Assembly (NCBI GenBank): GCA_015069575.1
Contig: SVIH01000014.1
Coordinates: 1 to 50,476 of the forward strand
Direction of reading: 5' to 3'
DNA: 50,476 bases
Source of the DNA: Clostridiales bacterium
Lineage (GTDB): Bacteria; Bacillota; Clostridia; Christensenellales; QALW01
The notes beneath the pieces are model-generated. The model was given only the letters and a program-made list of their open reading frames with translations, was not told the DNA's origin and did no database searches. Every line of letters starts with the position of its first letter. Positions within the stretch are counted from its first letter, which is position 1. The translations under genes were made by a program, and so were the position numbers. Shown here piece after piece: positions 15,511 to 25,007 of this stretch.

Positions 15511-16794
15511 TGACTGTTCTTGAATAAATGACTCAATTTTTTTATATAAAGCAAGTTCAGGATTAACTCCGCATTGGCTACAAAGTTTAACAAGCTCAAA
15601 CAAAATATCCCCTAAATATTGCTCATCAAAATCTTTTTGTTCATTTATTAAATCAGTAATTTTATCAATAGTCTGCGATTTGTTATTAAAAAATATACCT
15701 GCTTTTTCATTCTTATGTAAAATCTTTTGTGCCCGCATAAGTGAAGCCATGCATTGTGGAATATCCTTCATAACTTCATAAGTTGTATTTAATCCTTTTT
15801 CTTCCTTTTTTAATTGTTCCCAATTATCATTAAGGTTGCCTTGTATATTTTTGTTATTAAAAATATTAGGATGACGGTGAATCATTTTTCTTGAAATTGC
15901 ATCAGTTATATCATTAAAATCAAATTCACCGCATTTTTTGCCAATGCATGAATGAAAAACTATCTGATACAAAACATCACCAAGCTCGTCATATAAACTA
16001 TATATGTCATCTTTGTTTATTGCATCAAGCACTTCGTATGCTTCTTCAATTAAGTAAGGACGAAGCGAAACATGCGTTTGTGTTGAATCCCAGGGGCAAC
16101 CATCTTTTGAACATAATTTTTCCATTATATTTAAAAGATGCAAGCAATCGTATTTGTAAACATCGTCAAAATCAGGTTTTTTAATATAAATGCTTGTTGT
16201 ATGATTGTAGTTTTTCTGCATATCAAGTTCGTAAAGAAGAATATCTTTTTTTTCTTGATTACCATCAAAATCTTCGGTATAAAAAATCACAGGATACTCA
16301 TCGCCAAAAATTTCAGCCAAAATACATTTTACTTCGCTTGCAAGCAAATCTGAATCAATACAGGTAATAATGTTATCTGTGTGTTGCGAAGGCAAAAAAC
16401 CTTCTAAAACCTCAGTAGTAGTGTAACTTTTAGCATCTGTTGAAATATTTAAAAACGCCAAAGCACAATTACTTAATGAAACACCGGGCAGAACTATTTT
16501 ATCTTGTAATAACCTTACAGATGTGTCATCTAACCCTGAACCATGCACTACATAAACAGGTGAATCAAGGTTAATCAAAAAATCCTTAATGTTTTTGTTT
16601 AGCTCATCAAAATCATTTGATTCTTCATAGATATGGTCAAGTGTTATATAAGGAATTTTTTCTTCATTCAGCATGTTTGCAATAGGCATTTTTTCTGTTT
16701 TTAAAACAACGGTTTCAGCATTTTTAATTGCGTTAAAAGCATCAAGAGTAAGATTTTCCTTTTTACCTGAACCTGCCCCAATAACCACTATCAT
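15499..16794 (-). CDS. mazG: YabN-type protein: tetrapyrrole-methylase-like domain fused to MazG
   Basis: A 431-residue protein. The N-terminal 200 residues resemble a SAM-dependent tetrapyrrole (corrin/porphyrin) methylase fold, starting MIVVIGAGSG, but look degenerate. The C-terminal half from about 215 is a MazG nucleoside triphosphate pyrophosphohydrolase with CPWDSTQTHVSLRPYLIEEA, then EVLDAI and DELGDVLYQIVFH, which supply the EExxE and ExxD metal ligands. MazG hydrolyses (d)NTPs to monophosphates and helps to remove aberrant nucleotides. The same fusion is known in Bacillus as YabN. It starts 1 bp after the flippase gene stop, so the pair is coupled. No break seen. Confidence 0.9.
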   Translation of the reverse strand: MIVVIGAGSGKKENLTLDAFNAIKNAETVVLKTEKMPIANMLNEEKIPYITLDHIYEESNDFDELNKNIKDFLINLDSPVYVVHGSGLDDTSVRLLQDKIVLPGVSLSNCALAFLNISTDAKSYTTTEVLEGFLPSQHTDNIITCIDSDLLASEVKCILAEIFGDEYPVIFYTEDFDGNQEKKDILLYELDMQKNYNHTTSIYIKKPDFDDVYKYDCLHLLNIMEKLCSKDGCPWDSTQTHVSLRPYLIEEAYEVLDAINKDDIYSLYDELGDVLYQIVFHSCIGKKCGEFDFNDITDAISRKMIHRHPNIFNNKNIQGNLNDNWEQLKKEEKGLNTTYEVMKDIPQCMASLMRAQKILHKNEKAGIFFNNKSQTIDKITDLINEQKDFDEQYLGDILFELVKLCSQCGVNPELALYKKIESFIQEQSKNP

Positions 16795-16795
16795 A

Positions 16796-18454
16796 TTATT
16801 GTACCGAAGGACGAATTTTAACGCCCACTTTCTTTAATACCTTTTCAATTTTTTTGCCGCCGGGCATAAATTTAAGATCGCTTTCATCAAACACGCTGAA
16901 AATACAGATTCCTATAAAATAAACCACCGCTGCTATTAAAATGATAAATGCAGTAATGATTTTTGAAATAGATCCACCTAATATCAATGGTGCATTTAAG
17001 ATATATTTCATTAAGTAAATAGAGCATGCCATTAAAACAGAAGCACCTAAAGGCCGCAATATTTCAGTGAAATTAAGTTTGGTTTTTGTGCATTTAATAA
17101 CAAATATAAGATCAAGTAATGCGGCAATACCGTAGCATGTAACTGTACCTATAGGCACTGCAAAAATATTAAGTGCAGGAATAGGAATTAATACAAGGTT
17201 CATAACGATTTTAACAATCATGCCAATTCCAAGATTAACAACAGGAATTATTACTTTGCCCATACCTTGCAAAATTCCTGCAGTTGTCTGAATAATTGAT
17301 AAAAACAAAATTCCTAAAGCAAGAATCATCATAAATATGCCGGTTGTTTCAAGTTTTGCCTGGGCAGTAAATAAAAATCCGCCATGGTCCTTTGTAACAT
17401 AAACATACAACAGCGAAAGGATTTCCTTCGCTAAAGTAAAAAGCCCTACAGTGCAGGGTAATCCAATAACAAAAGACAGTTTAATTCCCGTTGCGCTAAT
17501 TCGTTTAACTTCTGTTTTGTTATCATTGTTTGTAAGTGCTTCGCTGATGGCAGGTACAAGAGCCATGGAAAGTGCAACAGTCAAAACAGAGGGCATATTT
17601 ATAAGTGTACCGCAGTCATTTTTCAAAAATCCGTAAAGGGCATTAATGTATTCAATAGGATAGTGGAAAGTGTTTTCTAATATGGTTTTAACCATAACAG
17701 AATCAATAATATCCACAAGCGGTTTAACTGCGCCGCCAATGGTCATTGGCACTGCTATGGCAAGCAGACTTTTTGCAAAATTTTGAGTTTTGTCAGTGTT
17801 ATCAGAAAAAGTAAGAATCTTCTTTTTATCCTTATGGTACATAAGGAAAATAGTAACAAATGCAATAAGTTCCGATATAGTAATGCCTAATAAAGCGCCT
17901 GCTGCACTGATCTGCGGGCCGTATTTAATCCACCTGATAGCAAAGAAAAAGCCTGCAAACAGTTTGATAATCTGTTCAACAAGTTGTGTTATTGCAGTAG
18001 GCATCATATTCTGCATACCCTGATAGTATCCGCGGTAGGCAGAAAGCAACGAAACAAACAACAAAGAAAATGCTATTGCAGCAACAGGTTGCCATGAATA
18101 AACTTTAAGAACATCAGCAATAAGTGTTGAACCTGCAAGCATTAAAAAGGAAGTAAAACCTCCAACAAGAATAAGCATCTTAAGGCTTGTTAGAAAAACT
18201 TTATGTGCACCTTTATGATTTCCTTTACTTCTTTCTTGTGCAACTAATTTAGAAATAGCGGTAGGAATTCCCGATGTAGAAAAAATAAGCAAAAAGGTAT
18301 AAATGGGGTATACTGTTGTATAAATACCCATAGCCTCTTCGCCAATAAAGTTTCTTAATGGTATTTTATATATTGCGCCTATAACTTTGCAAATAAGCCC
18401 GGCAATAGCAAGTATAAGTGCGCCGTTTAAAAAAGTTTTCTTTTTATTTGACAT
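16796..18454 (-). CDS. SpoVB/MurJ-type lipid flippase (polysaccharide biosynthesis protein)
   Basis: A 552-residue MOP-superfamily membrane protein with about 14 hydrophobic helices. The N-terminal pattern GALILAIAGLICKVIGAIYK followed by PLRNFIG and YTVYPIYTF-like segments is typical of the SpoVB/YabM/YtgP group, which flips lipid-linked wall precursors or other polyprenyl-linked sugars across the membrane. It heads a two-gene unit with mazG, as yabM precedes yabN in Bacillus. Promoter at 18476-18504. I cannot tell whether it is a sporulation-specific SpoVB or a lipid II flippase. Confidence 0.88.
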   Translation of the reverse strand: MSNKKKTFLNGALILAIAGLICKVIGAIYKIPLRNFIGEEAMGIYTTVYPIYTFLLIFSTSGIPTAISKLVAQERSKGNHKGAHKVFLTSLKMLILVGGFTSFLMLAGSTLIADVLKVYSWQPVAAIAFSLLFVSLLSAYRGYYQGMQNMMPTAITQLVEQIIKLFAGFFFAIRWIKYGPQISAAGALLGITISELIAFVTIFLMYHKDKKKILTFSDNTDKTQNFAKSLLAIAVPMTIGGAVKPLVDIIDSVMVKTILENTFHYPIEYINALYGFLKNDCGTLINMPSVLTVALSMALVPAISEALTNNDNKTEVKRISATGIKLSFVIGLPCTVGLFTLAKEILSLLYVYVTKDHGGFLFTAQAKLETTGIFMMILALGILFLSIIQTTAGILQGMGKVIIPVVNLGIGMIVKIVMNLVLIPIPALNIFAVPIGTVTCYGIAALLDLIFVIKCTKTKLNFTEILRPLGASVLMACSIYLMKYILNAPLILGGSISKIITAFIILIAAVVYFIGICIFSVFDESDLKFMPGGKKIEKVLKKVGVKIRPSVQ

Positions 18455-18475
18455 TTTAACACCTCGTTTTAAAAT

Positions 18476-18504
18476 ATTATATACTCTTTTTTACAATATG
18501 TAAA
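18476..18504 (-). promoter_or_regulatory. Promoter of the flippase-mazG unit
   Basis: Minus strand TTTACA (18499-18504), 17-bp spacer, TATAAT (18476-18481). Confidence 0.7.
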
Positions 18505-18524
18505 CTGTAAAAGTGGAAAATCAT

Positions 18525-18553
18525 TTGCCATAGCAGTAAAATAAGTATATAAT
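18525..18553 (+). promoter_or_regulatory. Promoter of mnmE-mnmG-rsmG
   Basis: TTGCCA (18525-18530), 17-bp spacer, TATAAT (18548-18553), 30 bp before the mnmE start. Confidence 0.7.
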
Positions 18554-18583
18554 ATAAGAAAATATAATAAAATGGAGTATTTT

Positions 18584-19906
18584 ATGAATCAAACTATTGC
18601 GGCAATTGCAACCCCTGCAGGCAAGGGTGGTGTAGCTATAGTCCGTATCAGCGGTGAAAATGCACACGCATGTCTTGATAAGGTGTTTAAAAAACAGAAT
18701 ATGGAAATGCGTAAAATGTATTATGGTGGCATTTATGATGGCGAAACTCTTCTTGATAAATGTCTTTGTGTTAAGTTTGATAAAAACGCTTCATTTACAG
18801 GGGAAGAAACTGCAGAAATTCAGTGCCATGGCGGATATGCCTCTGCACAGGATATTCTTGAAACTGTTTTGAAAAACGGTGCAACAATGGCAAAAAGCGG
18901 TGAATTTACCCGTCGTGCATTTTTAAACGGTAAAATTGATTTAACACAAGCAGAAGCAGTTGGCGATATTATTGATGCAGAAACCAAAAGTGCTTCCCGT
19001 GCCGCCGCACACCTTTTAAGCGGTGCTTTAGGGCAAAAAATAAGCGGTTTTCAAGATTCTATAAAAGAACTTTTAACGGCTATTGAAGCAGGAATAGATT
19101 ATCCTGATGAAATAGATGAACAGCATACCTATGAAACTATTAAAGCTGAAGTAGAAAAAATGCTTCCCCAGATAGATAGTTTAATTTCCGGATATCAAAG
19201 GGGCAGAATTACAAAAGAAGGTTTAAAAGTTTGTTTGCTTGGTAAACCCAATGCAGGTAAATCCTCATTACTTAATGCTATATGCGGATATGATAGGGCA
19301 ATAGTTACTGATATTGCAGGCACTACGCGTGATACTTTGCATGAAATACTTGATTTTGACGGTATTCGCGTACACTTGTTTGATACAGCAGGTATTCGTG
19401 AAAGTGATGATATTATCGAAATTGCAGGTGTAAAACGCAGTACCATTGCCGCTGAAGAAAGTGATGTTGTTCTTTGGGTTGTTGATACAAGCGAAGAAGT
19501 TGATTTTTCTTTTTTTGATATATCAAAAATAATTGATAAAAAAGGCTTGTTTGTGTTAAATAAAAGTGATATTAAAATTAATAACGAATTTGATTTTCCT
19601 GTTGATTGGCAAAAAGTTGAAATTTCCTGTAAAACAGGTCAGGGCATTGATAATGTAATAAGTTTTATTAAATCAGTTGCAAAGGAAAGCGATACATCAA
19701 ATGCTTTAACTGTAACAAGTCAAAGGCATTACCAAGCCTTGATAAATGTAAGAGAGCATCTTTTAAATTGCCTTGAAGAAATGCCGCCTGATATTTTAAG
19801 TATTGATCTTACTTGTGCCTGGAGTGAACTTGGCGTTATAACGGGGCAGACGGTAACAGAAGATATCGTTAATAACATTTTTGAAAAGTTTTGTGTGGGA
19901 AAATAA
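18584..19906 (+). CDS. mnmE: tRNA modification GTPase MnmE
   Basis: A 440-residue potassium-activated GTPase that works with MnmG to place carboxymethylaminomethyl groups on U34 of certain tRNAs. It has the N-terminal folate-binding domain ([20 protein letters not shown]), an inserted G domain with [22 protein letters not shown] and NKSD, and the C-terminal FCVGK with the functional Cys four residues from the end. The ATG at 18584 is chosen over 18572 because GGAG lies 6 bp before it and the family starts with few residues before TIAAIAT. First gene of a three-gene unit; stop is 1 bp from mnmG. Confidence 0.96.
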   Translation: MNQTIAAIATPAGKGGVAIVRISGENAHACLDKVFKKQNMEMRKMYYGGIYDGETLLDKCLCVKFDKNASFTGEETAEIQCHGGYASAQDILETVLKNGATMAKSGEFTRRAFLNGKIDLTQAEAVGDIIDAETKSASRAAAHLLSGALGQKISGFQDSIKELLTAIEAGIDYPDEIDEQHTYETIKAEVEKMLPQIDSLISGYQRGRITKEGLKVCLLGKPNAGKSSLLNAICGYDRAIVTDIAGTTRDTLHEILDFDGIRVHLFDTAGIRESDDIIEIAGVKRSTIAAEESDVVLWVVDTSEEVDFSFFDISKIIDKKGLFVLNKSDIKINNEFDFPVDWQKVEISCKTGQGIDNVISFIKSVAKESDTSNALTVTSQRHYQALINVREHLLNCLEEMPPDILSIDLTCAWSELGVITGQTVTEDIVNNIFEKFCVGK

Positions 19907-19907
19907 T

Positions 19908-21782
19908 ATGAATTATTTTGATGGAGAATTTGATGTTTGTGTTGTTGGCGCAGGGCATGCAGGTTGTGAAGCCGCCCTTGCAACAGCAAGAATGGGTTTA
20001 AAAACTCTTTTGTTGACATTAACAAAAGATGCAATAGCCTTTATGCCTTGTAATCCTGCTATTGGGGGAACAAGCAAAGGTCATCTTGTTCGTGAGATTG
20101 ACGCGTTAGGTGGTCAAATGGGCATTAGTGCAGATGAGTGTGCTATTCAGATGAAAATGCTCAACACAAGCAAGGGCCCCGCTGTGTTTTCATTAAGGTC
20201 ACAGGCTGATAAAATGAAGTATCAACTGTATATGCGTAATGTTGTTGAAAATCAAACAAACCTTACAGTTATTCAGGATGAGGCATCTGATATTTTAACT
20301 GAAAACGGCGTTGTAACAGGCGTTGTAACTGCAATGGGCGCAACATATAATGTTAAAGCATTGATAATTGCAACAGGCGTATATATGAAAAGCCGTATTA
20401 TTACAGGTGAATGGGAAAGGGATTGCGGACCTTCCGGTTTTGTTAATTCACGGTTTTTAACAGACGCTTTAAGGAAACTTGATATTCCTATTCAGCGTTT
20501 TAAAACAGGTACACCTGCCCGTGTTGACGGTGCAACAATTGATTACTCTAAAATGGAAATTCAAAACGGTGAAGATGTTCCATATAGTTTTTCGTATCTG
20601 ACTAAAGGTGAAGTGCAGTCGCCCGTTCCATGCTATTTAACCTATACCAACGAAAAAACCCATAAAATCATACTTGATAATATTCATCGTTCACCTATGT
20701 ATTCAGGTAATATAAAGGGTACGGGAACAAGATATTGCCCAAGCATTGAAGATAAAATTATGCGTTTTAAGGATAAGGAAAGGCATCAACTTTTTATTGA
20801 GCCTGAAGGTCTTTATACTAATGAAATGTATCTTCAAGGGCTTTCTTCAAGCCTTCCTGCTGAAGTTCAGCGTGATATGATACATACTATTCCTGGCTTA
20901 GAAAATGCAAAGATTGTGCGTACAGGATATGCCATTGAATATGATTGTATTGATCCACTTGCCCTTTATCCAACACTTCAGGTAAAAACAGTAAAAGGTC
21001 TTTATTGTGCAGGGCAGATTAATGGTTCGTCAGGTTATGAAGAAGCTGCAGCACAAGGTCTTTTAGCAGGAATTAATGCAGCGCTGTATATTAAAGGCGA
21101 AGAACCTTTGATTTTATCCCGTTCTGAAAGTTATATTGGTGTTTTAGTTGATGATTTAACAGTTAAAGGCACAAATGAGCCTTATAGGATGATGACTTCC
21201 CGCGCAGAATTCCGCTTAAGTTTAAGGCAGGATAATGCAGATATGCGTCTTACACCTATAGGTAAAAAAGCAGGGCTTGTTACAGAAGAAAGATATAACA
21301 CATATTTAGAAAAAATTGCCCGTCAGCAACAGGCAACGGAACTTTTAAAAAAGACTAAACCATCATATGAATTAACAAAAAGAATATATGCAGAAAAAGG
21401 TCTTGAAGAGCCTAGCGGACCTGTTTCTTGCGTTGATATGTTAAGAAGAAAAGAATTTACATATTTTGAACTTTTAAAATATTTTCCTGAACTTTTACCT
21501 TTAACGCGTGCAGAGGCGATGACCGTTGAAACCGATATAAAATATGACGGATATCTTAAAAAACAAGAGGCGCAGATTAAAGAAATGCAAAAGCTTGAAA
21601 AAAGGCTTTTACCTCAGAATGTTGATTATAATAAAATTTCAGGCTTGCGTATTGAAGCGCGTCAGAAACTAACAAAACTTCAGCCTGCGTCAATAGGGCA
21701 AGCAAGCAGAATAAGCGGTGTTTCACCTGCTGATATTGCCGTGCTTCTTGTTAGTATGGAAAAAGGTGAAATAAATGAGTGA
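19908..21782 (+). CDS. mnmG: tRNA uridine 5-carboxymethylaminomethyl modification enzyme MnmG
   Basis: A 624-residue FAD protein and partner of MnmE in wobble-uridine modification. The dinucleotide-binding site is [15 protein letters not shown] near residues 10-24; other hallmarks are [20 protein letters not shown], the catalytic-loop segment with [13 protein letters not shown], and a second FAD-contact region [16 protein letters not shown]. The start at 19908 gives the normal N-terminus, with the end of mnmE providing translational coupling. The 3' end overlaps rsmG by 8 bases. Length is normal (about 620-630). Confidence 0.97.
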   Translation: MNYFDGEFDVCVVGAGHAGCEAALATARMGLKTLLLTLTKDAIAFMPCNPAIGGTSKGHLVREIDALGGQMGISADECAIQMKMLNTSKGPAVFSLRSQADKMKYQLYMRNVVENQTNLTVIQDEASDILTENGVVTGVVTAMGATYNVKALIIATGVYMKSRIITGEWERDCGPSGFVNSRFLTDALRKLDIPIQRFKTGTPARVDGATIDYSKMEIQNGEDVPYSFSYLTKGEVQSPVPCYLTYTNEKTHKIILDNIHRSPMYSGNIKGTGTRYCPSIEDKIMRFKDKERHQLFIEPEGLYTNEMYLQGLSSSLPAEVQRDMIHTIPGLENAKIVRTGYAIEYDCIDPLALYPTLQVKTVKGLYCAGQINGSSGYEEAAAQGLLAGINAALYIKGEEPLILSRSESYIGVLVDDLTVKGTNEPYRMMTSRAEFRLSLRQDNADMRLTPIGKKAGLVTEERYNTYLEKIARQQQATELLKKTKPSYELTKRIYAEKGLEEPSGPVSCVDMLRRKEFTYFELLKYFPELLPLTRAEAMTVETDIKYDGYLKKQEAQIKEMQKLEKRLLPQNVDYNKISGLRIEARQKLTKLQPASIGQASRISGVSPADIAVLLVSMEKGEINE

Positions 21783-22482
21783 ATTAAAAAATAAAATATC
21801 CTGCATTTTTTCCCAAAACGGTATTAGTATTAATGAAAAACAAGCAAGTCAGTTTGAAATATATCTTTTGTTTTTGCTTGAATATAATGAAAAAGTAAAT
21901 TTAACAGCAGTAACAGATGAAGATGAAGTTATTTTAAAACACTTTGTTGATTCTTGTATGGGCGCAGGTTTAATCAAAAAAAATGCCTTTTGTGCCGATA
22001 TTGGTACAGGTGCAGGATTCCCGGGCGTTCCTTTGGCAATTTTGCGTGAAGATATTACTGTGTTATTGGTAGATGCCCTTAATAAAAGGCTTGTGTTTCT
22101 AAATGAGTTAAAGGAAAAATTGGGATTAAAAAATGTTACAACCCTTCATTCGCGCAGTGAAGACGCAGGTCAAAATGTTAATTACAGGCAAAAATTTGAT
22201 TATGTTTTTTCCCGTGCAGTAGCAAGAATGAATGTTTTAATTGAATACGACCTTCCTTTTGTAAAAAGTGGGGGAAGTATGCTTGCGTGGAAAGGACCAC
22301 AGGTTATTGAAGAACTTGAGGAAGCCAAAAATGCCATTAATATTTTAGGCGGAAAACTTGAAAAAGTTCATAAACAGTCTGTTCAAGGTGCGGATCATTA
22401 TATAGCAGAGATTAAAAAAATAAAGGATACTCCCAATAAGTATCCAAGACAGGCAGGCTTAATAAAAAAGAAGCCGTTGTAA
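21775..22482 (+). CDS. rsmG: 16S rRNA (guanine527-N7)-methyltransferase RsmG
   Basis: A 235-residue SAM-dependent methyltransferase (GidB). The SAM-binding loop is [17 protein letters not shown] (about 74-90), followed by [14 protein letters not shown] and the [10 protein letters not shown] segment. It methylates G527 of 16S rRNA, near the decoding site. The start ATG overlaps the end of mnmG, and GAAAAAGGTG just upstream serves as ribosome binding site. mnmE-mnmG-rsmG is a conserved order; the parA/noc genes that often follow are not present. No clear terminator is seen before the next promoter. Confidence 0.95.
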   Translation: MSELKNKISCIFSQNGISINEKQASQFEIYLLFLLEYNEKVNLTAVTDEDEVILKHFVDSCMGAGLIKKNAFCADIGTGAGFPGVPLAILREDITVLLVDALNKRLVFLNELKEKLGLKNVTTLHSRSEDAGQNVNYRQKFDYVFSRAVARMNVLIEYDLPFVKSGGSMLAWKGPQVIEELEEAKNAINILGGKLEKVHKQSVQGADHYIAEIKKIKDTPNKYPRQAGLIKKKPL

Positions 22483-22488
22483 TAATTG

Positions 22489-22517
22489 TTGACTTTAAAT
22501 GGCAATTTTGCTAAAAT
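22489..22517 (+). promoter_or_regulatory. Promoter of the orphan 180-residue protein
   Basis: TTGACT (22489-22494), 17-bp spacer, TAAAAT (22512-22517). Confidence 0.65.
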
Positions 22518-22549
22518 AATAAAAGATAATTTATTGCGAGGTCATAAAA

Positions 22550-23092
22550 ATGATTTTTACATTAGGCACAATTGATGTGCGTACAAAAACATATGCTAAT
22601 TTTGAAAGTTTAGAAAAAGATCTTCTTCTTTGTGAAGCAGGCAGCGTTTATGCCGGGCAGAAAAAGGGCACAGAAAGCGCGTGGAATATGGTTGCTGTAA
22701 CTGATCACGATACAGGCGAATATTACGGTATCGGCGTTCTTTGTGCAACTAATAAAGAGCCGCATATTCTTGCAACAGAAAATCATATGCTTTTTATCGG
22801 TGCTGATAATTTTGTTATTGCTTTTGATATTCAGGCAAAAAAAGTTCGTTCAATAATCCCAATGCCAAGCGATTTTATTGATTTTTTCTATCTTCCAAAT
22901 CGCAGTATGGTTTTTATGGTGCATAAAAAAGGCGTTTTTGTTAAAGATGATGAGGCACAGGATATATGGCGTGTTTCAAGGGGAAATATGACGGGCTATG
23001 CCTTAGAAAAAAATCTTTTTGTTATGAAACTTGTTTCAGGTAAAACGGTAGCATTTAAAATAAGTAACGGTAAAGAAGTTGTTTTAAAATAA
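22550..23092 (+). CDS. Hypothetical protein, strand-rich
   Basis: A 180-residue protein of no family that I recognise. It has no signal peptide or membrane segment, so it is likely cytosolic. The composition and alternation of hydrophobic residues (for example HILATENHMLFIGADNFVIA and RSMVFMVHKKGVFV) suggest a beta-rich fold such as several propeller-like blades. It is preceded by GCGAGG and a promoter, and followed by a terminator, so it is a single-gene unit. There are no Cys clusters or obvious catalytic motifs. Confidence 0.75.
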   Translation: MIFTLGTIDVRTKTYANFESLEKDLLLCEAGSVYAGQKKGTESAWNMVAVTDHDTGEYYGIGVLCATNKEPHILATENHMLFIGADNFVIAFDIQAKKVRSIIPMPSDFIDFFYLPNRSMVFMVHKKGVFVKDDEAQDIWRVSRGNMTGYALEKNLFVMKLVSGKTVAFKISNGKEVVLK

Positions 23093-23105
23093 TTATTAAA
23101 AAAAT

Positions 23106-23137
23106 AAAACGGTCTGATTTTTTCAGACCGTTTTTTA
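23106..23137. terminator. Bidirectional terminator
   Basis: AACGGTCTGA (23108-23117) pairs with TCAGACCGTT (23123-23132), with T-rich ends on both strands. It lies between convergent genes. Confidence 0.9.
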
Positions 23138-24874
23138 TTATCTTTTTTTGTAAATTTTAACGCCTTCGTCATCAAGATCATCATCAAATTCGGTTGAGAT
23201 TTCTTCATTAAAAGAATCTAAATCAAGATCTTCTATTTGAGATTCATCGATGTAAAAACCGCCATCTTCGTCTATTTCAAACTCATCAAATTCGTCGTTT
23301 GCTTTGCGCTTTGGTGATTGTGGCTTGGGATTATTTCTGTTTTTAAGAATAATCAAAACAATAATTAAAGCAAGAACAATAAGCAAGAACATAATCGCAA
23401 GTATTATCCACAGTATTCCTGAATCTGTTTTTTTGTTTACAGGTGCTGGCGTTTGAGAAGGTGTTGGCGAAGCTGAAACAGTTGTAAATTTTACATCATA
23501 GGAAGCGTTTATTGTGGAATGTTCATCGTTTACGCTGTAACTAAGATTAAATAATATTGGAGTTTGGTCTTTTAAAACATTAACCTCAACAGTATAAGTG
23601 TATTGACCTGGCTCTCCATTTGCCATTGCAGGAACAATAATATTTTTAAGTGTGATTTTATCAATCAGGTTAGATTCTTCTGTAATAACAAGGTTGCGTA
23701 ATTCATAATTAGTGCTGTTTTCGATAAGTAAAGTGAATTTCACTACGCCCGGTTCTGTAATATTTTCAGGTTCAACTTTTGAAACCTGCATAAAAACTTC
23801 ATTTGGAAGTTTTAAGGATCTGTCTGTTTTTGCAGAAAGTTCTTTGTCACCATCAGCGCCTTCGTAAGTGTAAATTATTTTGAACTTGTAATAACCGCTT
23901 TTTTCAACAGGCACAGTGTAACTTCCGGAAGCAGATTGTGAAACATCAAGGCTTTCAATTTCTTCAACAAGTTCAGCGTCAGCGCTATCGCTGGAGTAGA
24001 TTCGGATGTTTGTAATTTTAAGGGTGCTTGTGTTGGTTATCTCGTAATTAAAAGTGTGATCAGCACCTTTTTGTGCAACAATGTATGAATCACATGTAAG
24101 GGATATTGCAGGCAATATATCTTCAGAGATCAGTTTAATTTCTTCGCCTTTATTTTCATAACCTTTGCCGTCATAAGTAAAGGTTGCAACAGGTGAAAGG
24201 TTAAGTTCGCCATCAAGAACAATTGAAACAAACTTTATAATTGTGCCGTTTACAGAAAGATAATCGTCAGTTGTAAAAGTATCAACGCCGTTAACATCTG
24301 AAACTGCTTCATCTATAATTAAAATATTTTTTACAGGAACATTACCTGTGTTTTTAATAACATATTTTATTTGTACCAGTGTACCCGGCGCTGCGCTTTT
24401 TGAATCAACTATTGCTTCAATAGTTAATTCAGGCTTTGGCGCAACAACTTCGATTTCTGTGGAAGTTTGCCTTAAAGCGCCTGAAAAATCCATCCAGTTA
24501 AGTGTAAATTCAATAGATTTTCCAACCTTTGTGCCCGGAATATATACATCACTTTCAAATGTGTAATCACTATCATTTACAGTAAGATTTTTGTTAATAC
24601 TGTAATTATCTTTTGTTGCTTCGTTGGTGATGCTTATAAGAGTGAAATCTTCATCAAAATTTTCATTCCACGCAGTAAAAACAAAATCAAGTTTAACTGA
24701 AGAATTGTTGTTATCTTTATTTATAACAACCTTCTGTTCCTTGTTATAATAAACTTTAAAATCCATCGGCGGAACTGCCGATGGTGTTGCAGAAGGTGTG
24801 GCAAAACAAATGTTTGCGCAAATCTGTATTACAGTAACGATTGTAATTAAAATCGTAAATAATAATTTTTTCAT
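23138..24874 (-). CDS. Secreted, membrane-anchored protein with Ig-like/CARDB-type repeats
   Basis: A 578-residue protein with an N-terminal signal (about 1-26), a short Ala/Thr/Pro/Ser stretch (ATPSATPSAVPP), about 430 residues of strand-rich repeats, a Ser/Thr/Pro linker, one transmembrane helix near 485-510 (ILWIILAIMFLLIVLALIIV) and a 65-residue, strongly acidic cytosolic tail. Repeats carry the 'IKYVIKNTGNVPVKNILI' and 'FNYEITNTSTLKITNIRI' patterns typical of DUF11/CARDB-like domains found in S-layer-like and wall proteins. Promoter at 24910-24938, site CCGGAGG. It probably displays an adhesion or structural domain outside the cell; the ligand is unknown. The acidic tail is an uncommon addition and may bind a cytosolic partner. 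Confidence 0.7.
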   Translation of the reverse strand: MKKLLFTILITIVTVIQICANICFATPSATPSAVPPMDFKVYYNKEQKVVINKDNNNSSVKLDFVFTAWNENFDEDFTLISITNEATKDNYSINKNLTVNDSDYTFESDVYIPGTKVGKSIEFTLNWMDFSGALRQTSTEIEVVAPKPELTIEAIVDSKSAAPGTLVQIKYVIKNTGNVPVKNILIIDEAVSDVNGVDTFTTDDYLSVNGTIIKFVSIVLDGELNLSPVATFTYDGKGYENKGEEIKLISEDILPAISLTCDSYIVAQKGADHTFNYEITNTSTLKITNIRIYSSDSADAELVEEIESLDVSQSASGSYTVPVEKSGYYKFKIIYTYEGADGDKELSAKTDRSLKLPNEVFMQVSKVEPENITEPGVVKFTLLIENSTNYELRNLVITEESNLIDKITLKNIIVPAMANGEPGQYTYTVEVNVLKDQTPILFNLSYSVNDEHSTINASYDVKFTTVSASPTPSQTPAPVNKKTDSGILWIILAIMFLLIVLALIIVLIILKNRNNPKPQSPKRKANDEFDEFEIDEDGGFYIDESQIEDLDLDSFNEEISTEFDDDLDDEGVKIYKKR

Positions 24875-24909
24875 TAAAAAACCTCCGGGTAAAAAAGCGA
24901 TATATACTT

Positions 24910-24938
24910 ATTGTAAAATATAATTATTAAAAAGTCAA
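24910..24938 (-). promoter_or_regulatory. Promoter of the secreted repeat protein
   Basis: Minus strand TTGACT (24933-24938), 17-bp spacer, TACAAT (24910-24915). Confidence 0.65.
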
Positions 24939-24971
24939 GCCGGTAACGATAAAACAAAAAAGTAATTTTTT

Positions 24972-24996
24972 ATCATATTTTCACATATGATTTTTT
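24972..24996 (+). promoter_or_regulatory. Terminator-like hairpin just upstream of the solute-binding gene
   Basis: ATCATAT (24972-24978) pairs with ATATGAT (24985-24991), followed by a T-run to 24996, only 11 bases before the start codon and next to the site GGTGATG. It could attenuate or delimit this gene; the stem is AT-rich and weak. I see no clear promoter between it and the divergent gene. Confidence 0.4.
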
Positions 24997-25007
24997 GGTG
25001 ATGTATT

